NCBI GenBank assembly: GCA_020726505.1
Contig: JAHLEZ010000011.1
Span: 2,418,001 to 2,482,000, forward strand
DNA length: 64,000 bases
Source: Leptodontidium sp. MPI-SDFR-AT-0119
Taxonomy: Eukaryota > Ascomycota > Leotiomycetes > Helotiales > Leptodontidiaceae
Direction: 5' to 3'
Both the position numbers and the translations under genes were made by a program. The notes under the pieces were generated by a model that was not told where the DNA came from, did not search any database, and saw nothing but the letters and a program-made list of their open reading frames with translations. Shown here one piece after another: positions 9,727-21,531 of the stretch. Numbering within the stretch: the stretch's first letter is position 1; each line of letters begins with the position of its first letter.

Positions 9727-11981
9727 TCAGGCAGCTCGTCTAGCAGTAGTGCTCATCAAGGTGATCTTCTTCTTCTTCTTTCCCTTTCCCTGCGTGCCCG
9801 CCTTTGGAGTCTCTGGCCCGTTCAATGACGCAGCTTGAACTTGTGCGATCAGATCGTTTTGAGCATTCTCTGCACGTAGTTCCTGTTCCCAAGACGACAG
9901 CCAGCCATCATCACCATCATGATCTACATGTTGAGCATGGGTCTCTGGAGATGCTGGAGCGACTAAAGCCGTACCCCATACAGTCCTTGGTGCAGTTGGA
10001 CTTGTTGACGGAGATGCTAGAGGTCCGAAAGCTGATCCTTGTCGGGTGGGCCAAGGAGGTGATGCATTGCTCGCATCGAGTGAAGACGATGCAACGTCGA
10101 CGAAATCATTAGAAGAAAAGGTGTCCGCGGTTATACTAGGTCGTTTCCTTCTTGCATTTGCCCAACGGGCATCATCCTCTGCTTTCTCTGCACGAACTCT
10201 ATCCCGCTCCTCTCTAGTTTCCTTGTCTCGATTACGCTTTCTTCTCTTCTCGATCTCGTCTTTGAATTGACTCAAAATCTCCGGGCTAACCACATCAGTC
10301 CAGTTGCACTCGAGAAATCCAACTTCGCAGCCATCTGGAAGATGTGAAAGGTATTTAGTTCGTTTTCGTAATTCGTAATCCATAATATGGCCGGTAGATA
10401 TGCGCTCAACGCGGGGGAGAAGAGTGGAGGGGAAAGATGCGAAGTTGCCAAAAGCAGATTTCAGGATTCGGATGTCCAGTGGCGCCAAATAATAATGGAG
10501 AAGCGCTTGGTAGAAGTAGTAAGGAGCGTCTGGGTGATGAGCTTCACTTTGGTTTACTCGTTGATGCCTCAATTCTGGGTGCGGAGGGTTCGTCTGTGGT
10601 TGACCAGAAAGACCCGAATCCCCATTCGTTTGAACAGGTTCCGTAATTGGAGCAGGAGTGCCGTTTGCTAGATTCAGGCCGGATATTGAGGCATTTTGTA
10701 CGAAGTACATTTCGGGAGCATTCTCATCCATTACCGTGAACTGAATTGGCTGTTTCTTGGGCTTCTTCTCTGCTGGTTGCTTGGCAATTGCTGGCGGATG
10801 TCCAATACCTTCGACCTTCTCCTTTGCTTCTCTGACCGCATTGACTGCTTTCCTCGTCCACTCAGGCTCTTCACCAAACATCAACTCATCCTCATTTTCC
10901 TGTCGCTGGAGATCTCGGATTTCCTCGTCGAACTGCTCTAGCATGTACTCCTCACTGCCCTTCATGATCCTGGCATAATCCGTAACCTCCGCAGCGAAAT
11001 ACCAGGGAATATCTTCCGATTTGGGCAGGGCTTCAGCTCCATCTCTTGGTAAGGCGAGAGTACTTCCGGGTTGTCGCATCACCAGTCGTAAAACAACATC
11101 GTCTCCTTCGCGTGGTGCAGAACTCTCTTGTCCGGTATACCACCTCACAGGTCTAGTTTCCGAGATAAATACCGAGTCCCAGCATATTGGGCATTTCTTC
11201 CAGCGAGCTTTCTTCTCCGGCATGGGATTGGTATCGTCGGTAGAGTGCATATATCGAATCAGACAAGGAAGACAGAAGATATGCCCACACTTTGCCATTC
11301 GCGGGGCAACGGGGTGGGAGAGGCAAATAGGACATGATGCTTCCTGTGACACCGCCGAGGCAAGAATCTGTAGCACGTCGTTCCAGTCGAGATGTTGGTC
11401 GGCATTTATTGCCTGTTGCTTGTAATCTCCATTGGGTTTGACGATGAACCTATAGTTTGCGTGGATGTACCTAGAGAGTCTCAACACATGAACAGATACC
11501 AAGAATTTCCAGACCTCACCTTGCCTTGTCACTGGAGTGGTGACCCGATCCAATTCCATAGATATTGCCTCTCCTAGATCCTCTTGCAATGGTATTTCGA
11601 TAGTCTTGTGGTCGGGGAGGAAGGGTGATGTTCATCAGATGGGTAATCGAGGTCTGGCCCCGACGGCCGTTGACATTTCTCATGACTCCCTGGTTATTGT
11701 CAGCACAAGTTCCCTGGGCATATCCGCGGTTCTCATACGGATTCCGCCATAGCATCCTCATCCGCAAGCCTCGGTTTCCTTGAATTCTTGTGCTGCTTCT
11801 TATGACCCTGGATGTTCCGGGGCGACGCGTTGACGGGGATCGAATGGCCTGCAGAGCGTCGAGAACTGGAGTCGAAGCTCGGAGAGGTAGTTTGGTTTTG
11901 CTGCTGAAGAGGGGAATGCGAAGAGGAGATATTGAGCGACTTGCCGCCAGATGAAGACGCGTTCTGAGGCGCAGAATTCAT
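9727..11981 (-). CDS. MAG2: RNF10/Mag2-type RING-finger ubiquitin ligase
   Basis: Three exons: 11981-11739, 11689-11520 and 11470-9727, with two 49-bp introns. Splicing restores GQTSITHLMNITLPPRPQD, GIGSGHHSSDKARYIHANYR and FIVKPNGDY, the conserved N-terminal block of the RNF10 family. The RING domain follows: CPICLSHPVAPRMAKCGHIF, then CLPC, with the last pair in KKCPICWD. The C-terminal half is low complexity with a highly basic, Arg/Glu-rich helix (EIEKRRKRNRDKETREERDR) and a Lys-rich tail, GKGKKKKKITLM. Length is about 718 residues. Human RNF10 and yeast Mag2 act in ribosome-linked ubiquitylation and alkylation-damage responses. An in-frame ATG 39 bases upstream (12020) could add 13 residues; I chose 11981 because the extra residues look non-conserved. 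Confidence 0.9.
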
Positions 11982-13660
11982 TGTTGTTTCCAAGCACCGT
12001 TTCAAGACCTGCATCGGCAATTATACAGACAACTTAAGCTGTATAATGGAGGCCTGCAGCTGGAGTTTGTTGTCCTTGCAGTCGTTTTCCAGAACGGGGC
12101 CAGGGCATGGGGGTTCGATCTTGGGAGTTGAAGGCGAATGCGGATGACGGTTCAAGGGGGCAGAGTCATAGGAAACCAGAAGCGGCAGGATGACGTAGAG
12201 GAGAGAGGGGGTGAATAAAGAAGGAAGGAAGGAAGGGAGAGAAACGAAATGGAAAAATGAGGTTGTTTATAATCAATGGAGAGAGCAGACAGAACAGACG
12301 CCAGAGGCGCTGATGGAGTTGTAGTGGGTGGGGGAGGGGAGGAGAGGAGAGGGGAGGAGAACGGGAGTCACAGCAGCTGGATTTGGCTGGGCGTGGGCGA
12401 ATGGTGGGTGGAAGGATGAGGGGCGACGAGTGGTGGTGAGTGCAGTGCAGCCAAAGAGCAATCCACGCTAGTGCTCGCTTAAGTCAAGCAAGCTTTGAAG
12501 AGAGAAACTCGGACTAAGACTACAGAAGTTGCCCATCATAGGACAAAGAGATGGTTGGATGTTTGGTATGCATGTTTGATAAAGGACTGCTAGATGTACA
12601 TGCCACTAGGTTGGATGGCAATTGTGTCAATGAGAGCCTTTGTCACGTCGGAGGCCGAAGCAGACAGGTGCACCAGGTATGAAGTACTAACCTCGGATAG
12701 TCAGATGGAAATGCTACATAGGTACCTGGGACAATATGAACAGTGTCTAATAGCTTCATAGCACGTATAAAGCTTTGAATATACCAGCTCGTTTACACTT
12801 TACTGAAGTTAGCTAGCAGTATATACTTTGGTCTAGATTGCACAATGACTCGTCCTACTCAGATTGGAAAGAAATGAGGTACAACAACAGCACAGAAATG
12901 TATCTATCTACAGAATTTGGTGGCTTGAGAACAAACTACCTACTACCCATGAAATTCAACTTCCAACCAACCAATCCCATTTCTATAATACCCAAGTTCC
13001 GCAAATACTTCCTGACGAAAACTCCCTTGCATTGGGGGTACAAACTCGCTGACTACCCCACCCGCCCTCAAAACTGACAGGTCTGGGCAACACTTACTAA
13101 ATATAAACGCAAATAGATTCGGAATGGCGAGATAATCACAAACTCACAATCAATTCGCTACCATCAAGCAAGTATTGGAAGAAGAAAAAAAATCTCCTTA
13201 AAACAACAGACAGACAGTTGGGTGATGAGATAGGAACGTCTGCCTCTTCGCTTGCCAGCGTCACCTCGTCTACTCCGTACGTAGCCGCGTTTCCTTGGCG
13301 CCCGGGCCCAGTCAGTTCTATCGGCCTCCATTCATAATTTTGGATTTGTCCCCCAGATCTGATCGTCTTCGCCCGTTCACGCGACATCACAGCCTCAACC
13401 CCAAACTCCAACTCCCACCCTCCTTCCGAGCAGACGGCCTCGAGCCCAAATCGATATCTTCCATCGTCCTCTCTCCTCTTCGACGGGCATCTCGACTTCA
13501 ATCCTCGCTGCCTCGTCGTCGTCGTCGTCCGCGCGCTGAGTCTCAGTCGCGAACGCATCCCACTACAAGCTCCCCAACACGGTTCGACCCTCGCAACGCG
13601 CAACTCCAATTCAACTTCAACGCGGTCGAGCTGGGAGAAGCATCTCCCTCCCAAGCCGGC
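11982..13660. other. Divergent intergenic region, 1.7 kb
   Basis: Shared upstream region of the RING-finger gene (minus) and the deubiquitinase gene (plus). About 12200-12420 on the plus strand is rich in GGA/GGAAG purine runs, so it reads as CT-rich leader DNA of the minus-strand gene. About 13330-13640 is open in the deubiquitinase frame and may be 5' leader or extra N-terminal coding sequence. Confidence 0.6.
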
Positions 13661-16490
13661 ATGATGAACGGCCGTCATCTGCCGGCAGGGCAAGGCATGC
13701 CACCGGATGTGGGCAGGAGGAGGCCTCATAATCACTACCAACAGCATCAGCACCAACAACAACATCAGCAATACCCTCCGCAGATGTATCCAAACTATAT
13801 GCAACCATATGGCGCAAGCTACTACCCACAGGTTATGCCCCAGCAATACTACAATGCTCCTCTACCTCACCAGTACAATCCATATGCTCCTCCGCCACAT
13901 GTACGATCTCCTCCTCCAGCTATGCAGCAGCAGCAGCATTATATGCCTGCGCCTGTTCCCCAGCAGCAGCAGCAACAACCTTATCCGCGACCACAGCAAT
14001 CTCCTGTCGTATCCACACCATACCAAGCACCTGCTCCACAAGCTCCGTCATCTACACAATCTTCGCACACAATCCCCGTTCCTATGACACCTCCAACACC
14101 GCAAACAGCTTTGAGCATTGCTCCATCGTCCCCAGCACAAGAAGACTCTCCCCGCACACCATTCAGAGCTCCAGTAAGTTTTTTTTCTGCACTTTCTCGG
14201 CCAATGCTAATCAAATTCAGTTGCCGTGGTTGTCGAGACCCGACTTGTCCTGGCCAGCGAGAAAGGCACGAAGAAAGCGCAAAACAGCACCAAAGCCTGC
14301 AGACTCAGACACATCAACTCCAGACGTACAAGATGAGGCCGAGGAGGAGAAACAGCAGGAGACCCACGAGGAACAAGAAAAGACAACGGACAAGATTGTG
14401 CACGAGGACGCGGTTGGGGTGGAGAAGCAGATTGAAGAGGAGGCTGTTGCTAGACCCGAAACCCCATCTACGAGTCACCCTGCCTCCGAAGACAATTCAA
14501 CGAACCCGACCACTCCATCTTCACAGCAAGCTCCTGCTTCTGTGCCAGGAGAAACAACCCCAGTTCCTTCCAAGCAAAGAACAACTGGCCCTGTTGTGCC
14601 GGCCCTTCCCAAGACTATTGCTCGGGAGTCCAAGACAACCCCAGAGAAGAAGAATGATGCCCAATCTGAGACATCTCCGGTTGTGGTGGCAGGGACAGTA
14701 ACCGAAGGCATTGAACCCATTGAACAAGTAGAGAAGGGGGAGGTTAAGGAGGAAACCGCAGCACCAGCTCCAAAGGCTTGGTCGACACCAAAGCTTTGGA
14801 CTGGTCTTTTCAACCCAGCCGCCGCTGCCTCGACTGCAGCTTCGAGCGAATCTGGGCTTGGAAGCACAACTCCAGCTGTGGCTAAGTCTAATTCCGAGTC
14901 TCTTGCTGAGGCTTTGAGATCCTTCAATGCTGTCACAAACGATTCAAAGATTGCTTTCCTGAAACCTCGGGGGTTGGTCAACACTGGCAATATGTGCTAT
15001 ATGAATTCCGTACGTATCATTCCTATTAACGAAATCCAAGACTAACAGTCTCCCAGGTTTTGCAAGTTCTCATTTTCTGCACTCCTTTCTTTAGCTTCTT
15101 GGACCAGGTTAGCAAGCGGGCGGCGCATAGTTTCAAAAGTGACACTCCATTGATTGATGCCATGTAAGTAGCTTGAAGGCATTCTTGGATCCGAGCTGAC
15201 CTTTCTAGGATTTTGTTCAAGCAGGAGTACCCCGTCATCGACTCGGCTGTGTCAGTGGACCAACTGAGACGACGATTGAAGGACGGAGACCTGGAGCAAT
15301 ATGGTGATCCCTTCACACCAGACTTCGTCTACAATGTCATCAATCGCCTTCCAAGGTTCTCCAGCATGAGAGTGAGCCCCCCCCCCCCCCCCCCCCCGAC
15401 CTGTATCGCAATGTACTTACTTCGGCAGCGCGGCCACCAGCAAGATGCCGAAGAGTTTCTCGGATTCCTCCTTGAAGGTCTTCATGATGAGTGCGTTTTT
15501 GTCATGCGAAACAGTGCTTCCAACAACACCTCGGCCATTGCAACTCCCACAAATGGCCCATCGTCACCGACTAGTGAAGCTGGCAGTGTCCAAGGCTCGG
15601 TATCCGGGAAAGAGAATGGATGGTTGGAAGTCGGACCTAAGCAGAAGGCCGCTGTAACTCGATCATCTGGAACCATCGCTACCGGGTCTCCTCTTACCAA
15701 GATTTTTGGCGGAAACTTGAGATCGGAGTTGAGAGTTCCAGGCCTAAAGGACTCTGTCACTCTTGAGCCCTACCAACCACTCCAACTGGACATTGGAGCA
15801 CCACATGTGAACAACATCGTGGATGCTCTCAAGGGTCTCACTCGCTCCGAAGTCCTTCACGGCGACTTCAAGTCTCCAAAGGGCCCCAATGTCACCGCTA
15901 CCAAGCAGGTCTTTATCGAGACTCTCCCACCGGTCCTTATTCTCCACTTGAAGAGATTCCAATACGACAATGCCGGAGGAACTCAGAAGATCTGGAAGAA
16001 AGTTGGCTACCCATTGGAATTGGAGATTCCCAAGGAGGTCTTCCCACGACAGCAGCGTGCCGCCTATGCCCACACCGGACTCCCCAAATATCGTTTGATT
16101 GCCGCTGTCTACCATCATGGCAAGAATGCTAGTGGTGGCCATTACACTGTTGATGTGAGGAGACAAGATGGAAAGGAGTGGATCAGACTGGATGACACAG
16201 TTATTCGACGGGTTAGAAGCGAGGAGGTTGCTGAAGGGGGAAGTGAGGAAGACCCCAAGGTTCTTGCAGCTGCCTTGGATGCTCACAAGAAGGAAGTTTC
16301 GGGCAATGGCTTCGCTGCGATAGATGGTGCCGAGGAGGATGCGGACCAAGATGGGTGGAAGCAGGCAAGTGGTACGGGAAAGAAGTGGTCAGCTGTCGCC
16401 AATGGCACTTCTACTCCCAAGGCCAAGGTTGAGAAGTTCTCGGTCAAGGACAACAAGGTAGCCTATATGTTGTTCTACCAGAAGATCTGA
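13661..16490 (+). CDS. UBP3: Ubiquitin carboxyl-terminal hydrolase, Ubp3/USP10 type
   Basis: Five exons: 13661-14173, 14221-15009, 15057-15163, 15209-15371 and 15429-16490, all with GT..AG introns; 877 residues. The first 170 residues are rich in Gln, Pro and Tyr. The middle is acidic and low complexity. The peptidase domain starts at GLVNTGNMCYMNSVLQVL, with the catalytic Cys near residue 430. It continues with RGHQQDAEEFLGFLLEGLHD and ends with the His box YHHGKNASGGHYTVDV (His about 762) and RLDDTVIRRV. This His box is characteristic of the Ubp3/USP10 subfamily, which with Bre5/G3BP partners controls ribophagy and vesicle traffic. The fourth intron (15372-15428) holds a 21-C run and is in frame without stops, so its retention would be silent to the frame. 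The start at ATGATG (13661) is chosen by composition; the frame is open back to 13295. Confidence 0.93.
15377..15397 (+). repeat. Homopolymer run of 21 cytosines inside a deubiquitinase intron
   Basis: Uninterrupted C run just after the GTGAG donor of the fourth intron of the Ubp3-type gene. It is probably length-variable and error-prone in sequencing. If retained in the mRNA it would encode a short polyproline insert. Confidence 0.9.
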
Positions 16491-17371
16491 GGTGGGTGGG
16501 AATTTTGCAGGCTCGTCTGGCCCTCGGTAGTCTGGGTTCCTTGCTGGGGATTGCAACCTCCGATTCAAGCTCTCTTCGCCCAATCTTGCCGCTGGTGGAC
16601 TCAGTGGGTGCCGTGGAGTTCTCCTTGTACATCAAGTCCTGGGTCTGCTTCGATCCTTTCACTTGGCATGAGCGTAACGGCGCAACCGGAATGAATCAAT
16701 GATGGGTGTCTAAAAGTGGGCATGGCATCTATGTAGTGGGCGAGCTTCTTCCATGTATTATATTTGTGTTGCTACTTGCCATAGAATCACAGCACAATGG
16801 TACAATAAAAGCGATATTAATCTAGACCGTGGCTGGGCAGATAAATGCCGTCATGCTTACTTCGTGAGCTGTTGTGGATCACAGGTAAAATTCGATTTTG
16901 GATGAAGAGGTCTCGAGAGTCAATCAGGCGTGAAGTCCTGTACAACCCAATATTGCTATTGTAGCAAATTGCAGAGAAGAATTCAAGGATCAGAAATTCC
17001 GAATGTTTACATTTACAAACAAATACCAAGCCCGCCCTGCCCCATCCTCCCCCATCTCCCCCTATTCGGTGCCCGCGGACGCCGCGCGCTGATTTGCTGG
17101 GGCCCGGATATTGGTGATTTGCCCCTGTCGGCAGCAAAAAAGGTTAATTTCCTTCGCGACCCAGCGCCAAAATAGTCCAGATCCAGTGTCAACACCAGGA
17201 TTCTCACAACAAACCCTCCACTGTCCGTCGAGTGTGCACCGGGCCCATGATGAATAATTGATTGATGGCACCACAGACCCATTCAATTCCTGTCTTTACC
17301 TGATTTCACTCTGCCCTGGCTCCTTTGCTCTCTCTTTTCCTATAAATCTCGCTGTTGCGCAGCCTCCAAAA
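16491..17371. other. Intergenic, 0.9 kb
   Basis: 3' region of the deubiquitinase gene and promoter of ERG4. A TATAAAT string sits at 17341-17347, only about 30 bases before the ERG4 ATG, so its role as a core promoter is doubtful. No ORF of note. Confidence 0.5.
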
Positions 17372-19309
17372 ATGTCGGAACGATATTCTTTGCGCCAGAC
17401 TCCAAAGTAACACAACACCACACCACATCCTCCCCCTTGCACCGCTGGTCTGCTGCAGATCAGCTTTGCTATCTCGTCCTTCACTAACAACTGGCCATAG
17501 GAAGACGGAGCATCTCGGGTTTGTTGAGACGCCGCGCGCCCGCAGACCGTACAACCGCCGCAAGTCACAGTTCCCCGACGACGAAGGCGACGATTCTTCT
17601 TCTGCAACAGACAACTCTTCTGCCAAAGTCGCCTCGACCAGATCAAGAACCCCCAGTCGAAAAGTCAGTATGGTGAAGGAGGCCACGACCAACGGACACG
17701 CCGCCAATGGCCATGCCAATGGTGCTGCAGCAAACGGACATGTCAATGGAAGTGCGAATGGGTATGGAACCATCAATGGGCACGCCAATGGAGAGGCCAA
17801 TGGAGCGGTCAACGGGGTGGCGAAGAAGGATGATGGCGAGCATAAGATTGTTGATGGGTGGGAGGTTGGGAAGGATCCGAAGATCGACTATTCTGGACAT
17901 TTCGACTTTGGCGGCTCCTTTGGTGTCACGGCAATGATGATTGGCTTCCCACTCCTGATGTACTACATGTGGATCGGAGCCACGTTTTACGATGGCAAAT
18001 TCCCACGTCCTGCAGAGGGAGAGTCGATGGGCGAATTCTTCAGACATATGGGAAACCTGGTCTACGAATATGCCTTCCCTTCCGCTTACGCCTGGACTAT
18101 TTACTGGACTTTCTTCGTCTTCGAGGGTGCTTGTTATTGTCTTCTTCCCGGTGTTTGGACCTATGGCAAGCCATTGCCTCATATGGGAGGGAAGCAGCTC
18201 CCCTACTACTGCTCGGCTGTCTGGTCTTTTTACACGACAATCGCTATCATGGCTACTCTCCACTACACTGGCCTCTTTAAGCTCTACACTATCATTGATG
18301 AGTTCGGACCTATCATGTCTGTTGCAATCTGCTCCGGCTTTTTTGTTTCAATTATTGCATACTTCTCCGCACTTGCTCGTGGAGCACAACACCGAATGAC
18401 TGGATATCCGCTTTACGATTTCTTCATGGGAGCCGAGTTGAACCCTCGTCTGTTTGGTATTCTGGATTTCAAGATGTTCTTTGAAGTCCGTCTTCCATGG
18501 TACATTCTTTTTGGACTTTCTTGTGCAACCGCTGCTCGTCAATATGAGCAATTTGGTTACGTTACAGCCGAGGTTTGGTTCTTGGTCATGGCTCACTTTT
18601 TGTATGCCAATGCCTGCTCCAAGGGAGAAGAATGCATCACTACCACTTGGTGAGTACTCATTGGCTTTGTAGTAGGACCTTCTAACTTCTCAGGGACATG
18701 TACTATGAGAAATGGGGCTTCATGTTGATTTTCTGGAACTTGGCCGGTGTGCCTTTGAGCTATTGCCACTGCACTCTCTATGTGGCCAACCATTTGGATA
18801 CCATCAACGATTACCCCCTCAGAATCCCATTCTTGGTCGCTCTCTTCACCTCCTACCTGTTCATGTACTGGGTCTGGGATACCACGAACTCGCAGAAGAA
18901 TCGCTTCCGTTCTCAAGAGCGTGGAACTCTTACCGAGAGAAAGGCCTTCCCCCAACTCCCATGGCAAACCGTCAAGAACCCTCGCACAATCAAGACCAAA
19001 TCCGGCGATTCTATCCTTGTTGATGGATGGTACGGATATGCCCGCAAGATTCACTACACCTGTGACGCCTACTTCGCTCTGACATGGGGCTTGATCACCG
19101 GTTTCAGCAGTCCCTTTCCATGGTTCTACCCCGTCTTCTTTTCCTGTATGATCGTACATCGCGCATACAGAGATATCCAACGTTGCAGACTCAAGTATGG
19201 CGAGTCCTGGACCGAGTACGAGAAGCTTGTGCCTTATTTGTTCATTCCCGTGAGTGCCCCACTCTTTTCTCACGACCTAAAGCTGACCTGCAAACAGTAC
19301 GTCTTCTAA
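17372..19309 (+). CDS. ERG4: Delta(24(24(1)))-sterol reductase (C-24(28) reductase)
   Basis: Exons 17372-17406, 17501-18649, 18694-19249 and 19298-19309; 583 residues. It catalyses the last step of ergosterol synthesis, NADPH reduction of the C24(28) double bond, in the ER membrane. ERG4 hallmarks are visible: [55 protein letters not shown] and the terminal LFIPYVF, which is only formed after removing the last 48-bp intron. About eight hydrophobic segments follow residue 170. The N-terminal tail of about 150 residues is unusual: first basic and Ser/Arg/Pro-containing ([21 protein letters not shown]), then a run of NGHANG-type repeats. The first exon encodes only 11 complete residues, and a start at the internal Met (17670) is a possible alternative. 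Confidence 0.95.
17691..17819 (+). repeat. In-frame Asn-Gly-His/Ala repeat tract in the ERG4 N-terminus
   Basis: About 43 codons made largely of degenerate AAT-GG-CA/G units encoding [20 protein letters not shown] and NGEA. The tract lies before the first transmembrane helix and is expected to be disordered and cytoplasmic. Confidence 0.85.
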
Positions 19310-19873
19310 GACAGTACATAATTCTTTTCTTTTTCATTCTGGACATATCCTTTCAGGGATAGAGACAGGCTTCGATTGGCTATCTTTGGATGGTGAGAAA
19401 TGCCTTGATGTTGGAAAGACATAGGGAAAAGATCGGGAATGGGTTAGAGTGTATCATACCAACCACCATCGATGGGTAGGATACAAGGCATCCTGCTCCG
19501 TGCTTCCTCGCTTACTTGCATTTATTTCCTTTTATTATGTTTCCGCGTGCATTTGAATCGGGATTGACGAGACGATGGCTAGGAAGGGAGGGGAGGGAAA
19601 ATGGGCCCTACCTGGGATGATTGCCCGGAGCCTCGACTTTCGTTGTATGTATTTTACGCGCGGTACTTAGGGTGCATGGATGAAGGGATGCATGGATCAA
19701 ACGGATGCATGGAAGGAATTAATACATATTAGTAATTGACTTGAACGACTGTGCTCTGTTTTTGTTGCGGATACCCGTATTGGGTGTTATGTAGTGTTGA
19801 TCTCGCTTCGTGGTTGCTCGACTCGCTGACTCTGCTTGTAGGCCTGCAAGAAATAAATAATTCCGGGTATTGT

Positions 19874-19874
<1 letters not shown>

Positions 19875-19904
<30 letters not shown>
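19875..19904 (+). repeat. (GT)15 microsatellite
   Basis: Perfect dinucleotide run in the ERG4 downstream region. Probably polymorphic in length. Confidence 0.95.
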
Positions 19905-19906
<2 letters not shown>

Positions 19907-20317
19907 CTTGGTCATTGGACTGGGTTCACACTCACTCTTCGATTCATTTCTCCCAGATACTGTTCTGTTTTGTCGCCTCAAAGATTGACAAGATAGGCTG
20001 GGCGAGATATGCAACCCTTCGGCCAGACCTCACTACCACATCCTACACGGTCTAGACCACGACTCTTGGCTAATATACAAGATACTCTCCAGTAGGGCTT
20101 GTAAGGCTGCTTTTAGATTGTATCCTACAGCTCGCGCGTGTGGCATATGGCTGGAACGATGCGATTGGACGGTTGGGACGGACTTTACCCATCCATCCCT
20201 TTGTACATGGATGGGATTCGGTAGATCGCTGGATGGGTGGATGGGAAGGATTGGCCCCCAATCTTTATTTATATCGTTCCCTATTGTAGCCGAGCCAAAC
20301 TCTCTCTTAGCCCTCTC

Positions 20318-20336
20318 TTTTTTTTTTTTTTTTTTT
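20318..20336 (+). repeat. T19 homopolymer run
   Basis: Uninterrupted T run in intergenic DNA. On the minus strand it reads as poly(A), but no retroposed gene body lies beside it. Confidence 0.9.
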
Positions 20337-21531
20337 GACTCTTCTCGCACCGCTTGTTTCTTTCTGTTTGGTGATTCACTTCTTTGTTACCACCTTCTTC
20401 TTGTGGAAGTCGCCATCTTCTGAGATTGAGATTTGAGAATGGAGATTCAAAATTCCGTGTTTTCATTCCATGACTCAAAGTGTTCCTAGAAGCGAATTGG
20501 GAGATGGATGGCAGATCGCCAGCGGCTGTTCCTGTTATGGCTCATGTTGTGTAACCTAACATAGCCATCCCCTCGTGCATGAAACGGGCATGGGTTAGTG
20601 ACGCTGCGGGGTTTGAGATCCTGCTTTTTGTGCTGGGGGGATTGGTTGGGAAAGGCGCGTTGGTTGGTGGTAGATAGTACATGTTGATTCTGTGCTAGTG
20701 GGTGGTTCTTTGGTGTTACGTTCCATGTGCTTGATTGGGAGGAAAGCTTTGAAGGGTCAAGCGGTTTCTAGATGCAGAATACGAAAACGATCTTGGTGGT
20801 GATGAGTCTGATGACTGCAGATGGGGAACAGACGATTGTCCCAGTTCGAGATGAATATAAATACGTACATATTTGGAATCAGTAAATTCAAGTCGATTCT
20901 ACTAGTTCGCAAGGAAATGAACCAACAGCCGATCAAAGCTGAAAGGTTCCGGTACTCGGTATTGAATCGTAGTAACACAACAATTCACCTTCGTCAGGCA
21001 GAGCGAAAACCCTAATTGAATCTAAAACCATCAACACCAAGTCAACGATCCAAGGCCTTGGGACTACTAAAATAAGTCTCCTCCACTCAACCAATCCATC
21101 ACTTCAGCCCCCAATCCCGGTATCTAAACGACCGCTTTATTCCTACTCGTCAAAATCCCAAAATCCGGGGTCACAAACTCAAAGTAAGGAATCGGGATAA
21201 TAGACTACCGGCCCGTTGAACATCCCAAGGATCGAGAAGCATATATTGCCCTGGGGCCCCTTGAATGCTAATATATACAACCGCAGTCATTGGTACGACC
21301 CTTGACTAGGCCCGTTCAGCTCCGCGTAGTGTAACGGTTTGACGTGCAGATATTTCCCTGTGCTGCGTGGTACTTTGGTGTGGGGATGGATGGGCTGTGT
21401 GTGATAGTTTTAGGATTGGAGGTTACTTAATGGGCTGTTATATCTCGTAGGGTTGGATTGATGGATCCCCTAGTCTAGACTTCCGCGGTCAACTATCTAC
21501 GCTGACTCACTCAATCTACATTCTCTCGGAC

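Larger units (their letters stand above)
19310..21531. other. Intergenic, 2.2 kb, with simple repeats
   Basis: Between ERG4 and the unknown membrane protein gene. It holds three near-copies of GGATGCATGGA at about 19672-19712, a (GT)15 run, a T19 run and a CCATCCAT/ATGGATGG inverted pair near 20190-20208. No convincing coding frame on either strand. Confidence 0.6.

Noticed and set aside
13295..13660. Extra 122-codon N-terminus for the deubiquitinase
   Set aside because: The frame is open, but the sequence looks like CT-rich leader DNA, and the ATGATG at 13661 starts a typical composition; not excluded.
13136..13846. 236-codon minus-strand frame near the deubiquitinase start
   Set aside because: Hydrophobic low-complexity antisense of the Gln/Pro-rich N-terminus; no splice or family support.
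15372..15428. Reading straight through as coding polyproline
   Set aside because: GT..AG ends, and splicing joins the conserved RGHQQDAEEFL block directly to the previous exon; read-through kept only as a retention possibility.
17643..18263. 206-codon minus-strand frame
   Set aside because: Antisense shadow of ERG4.
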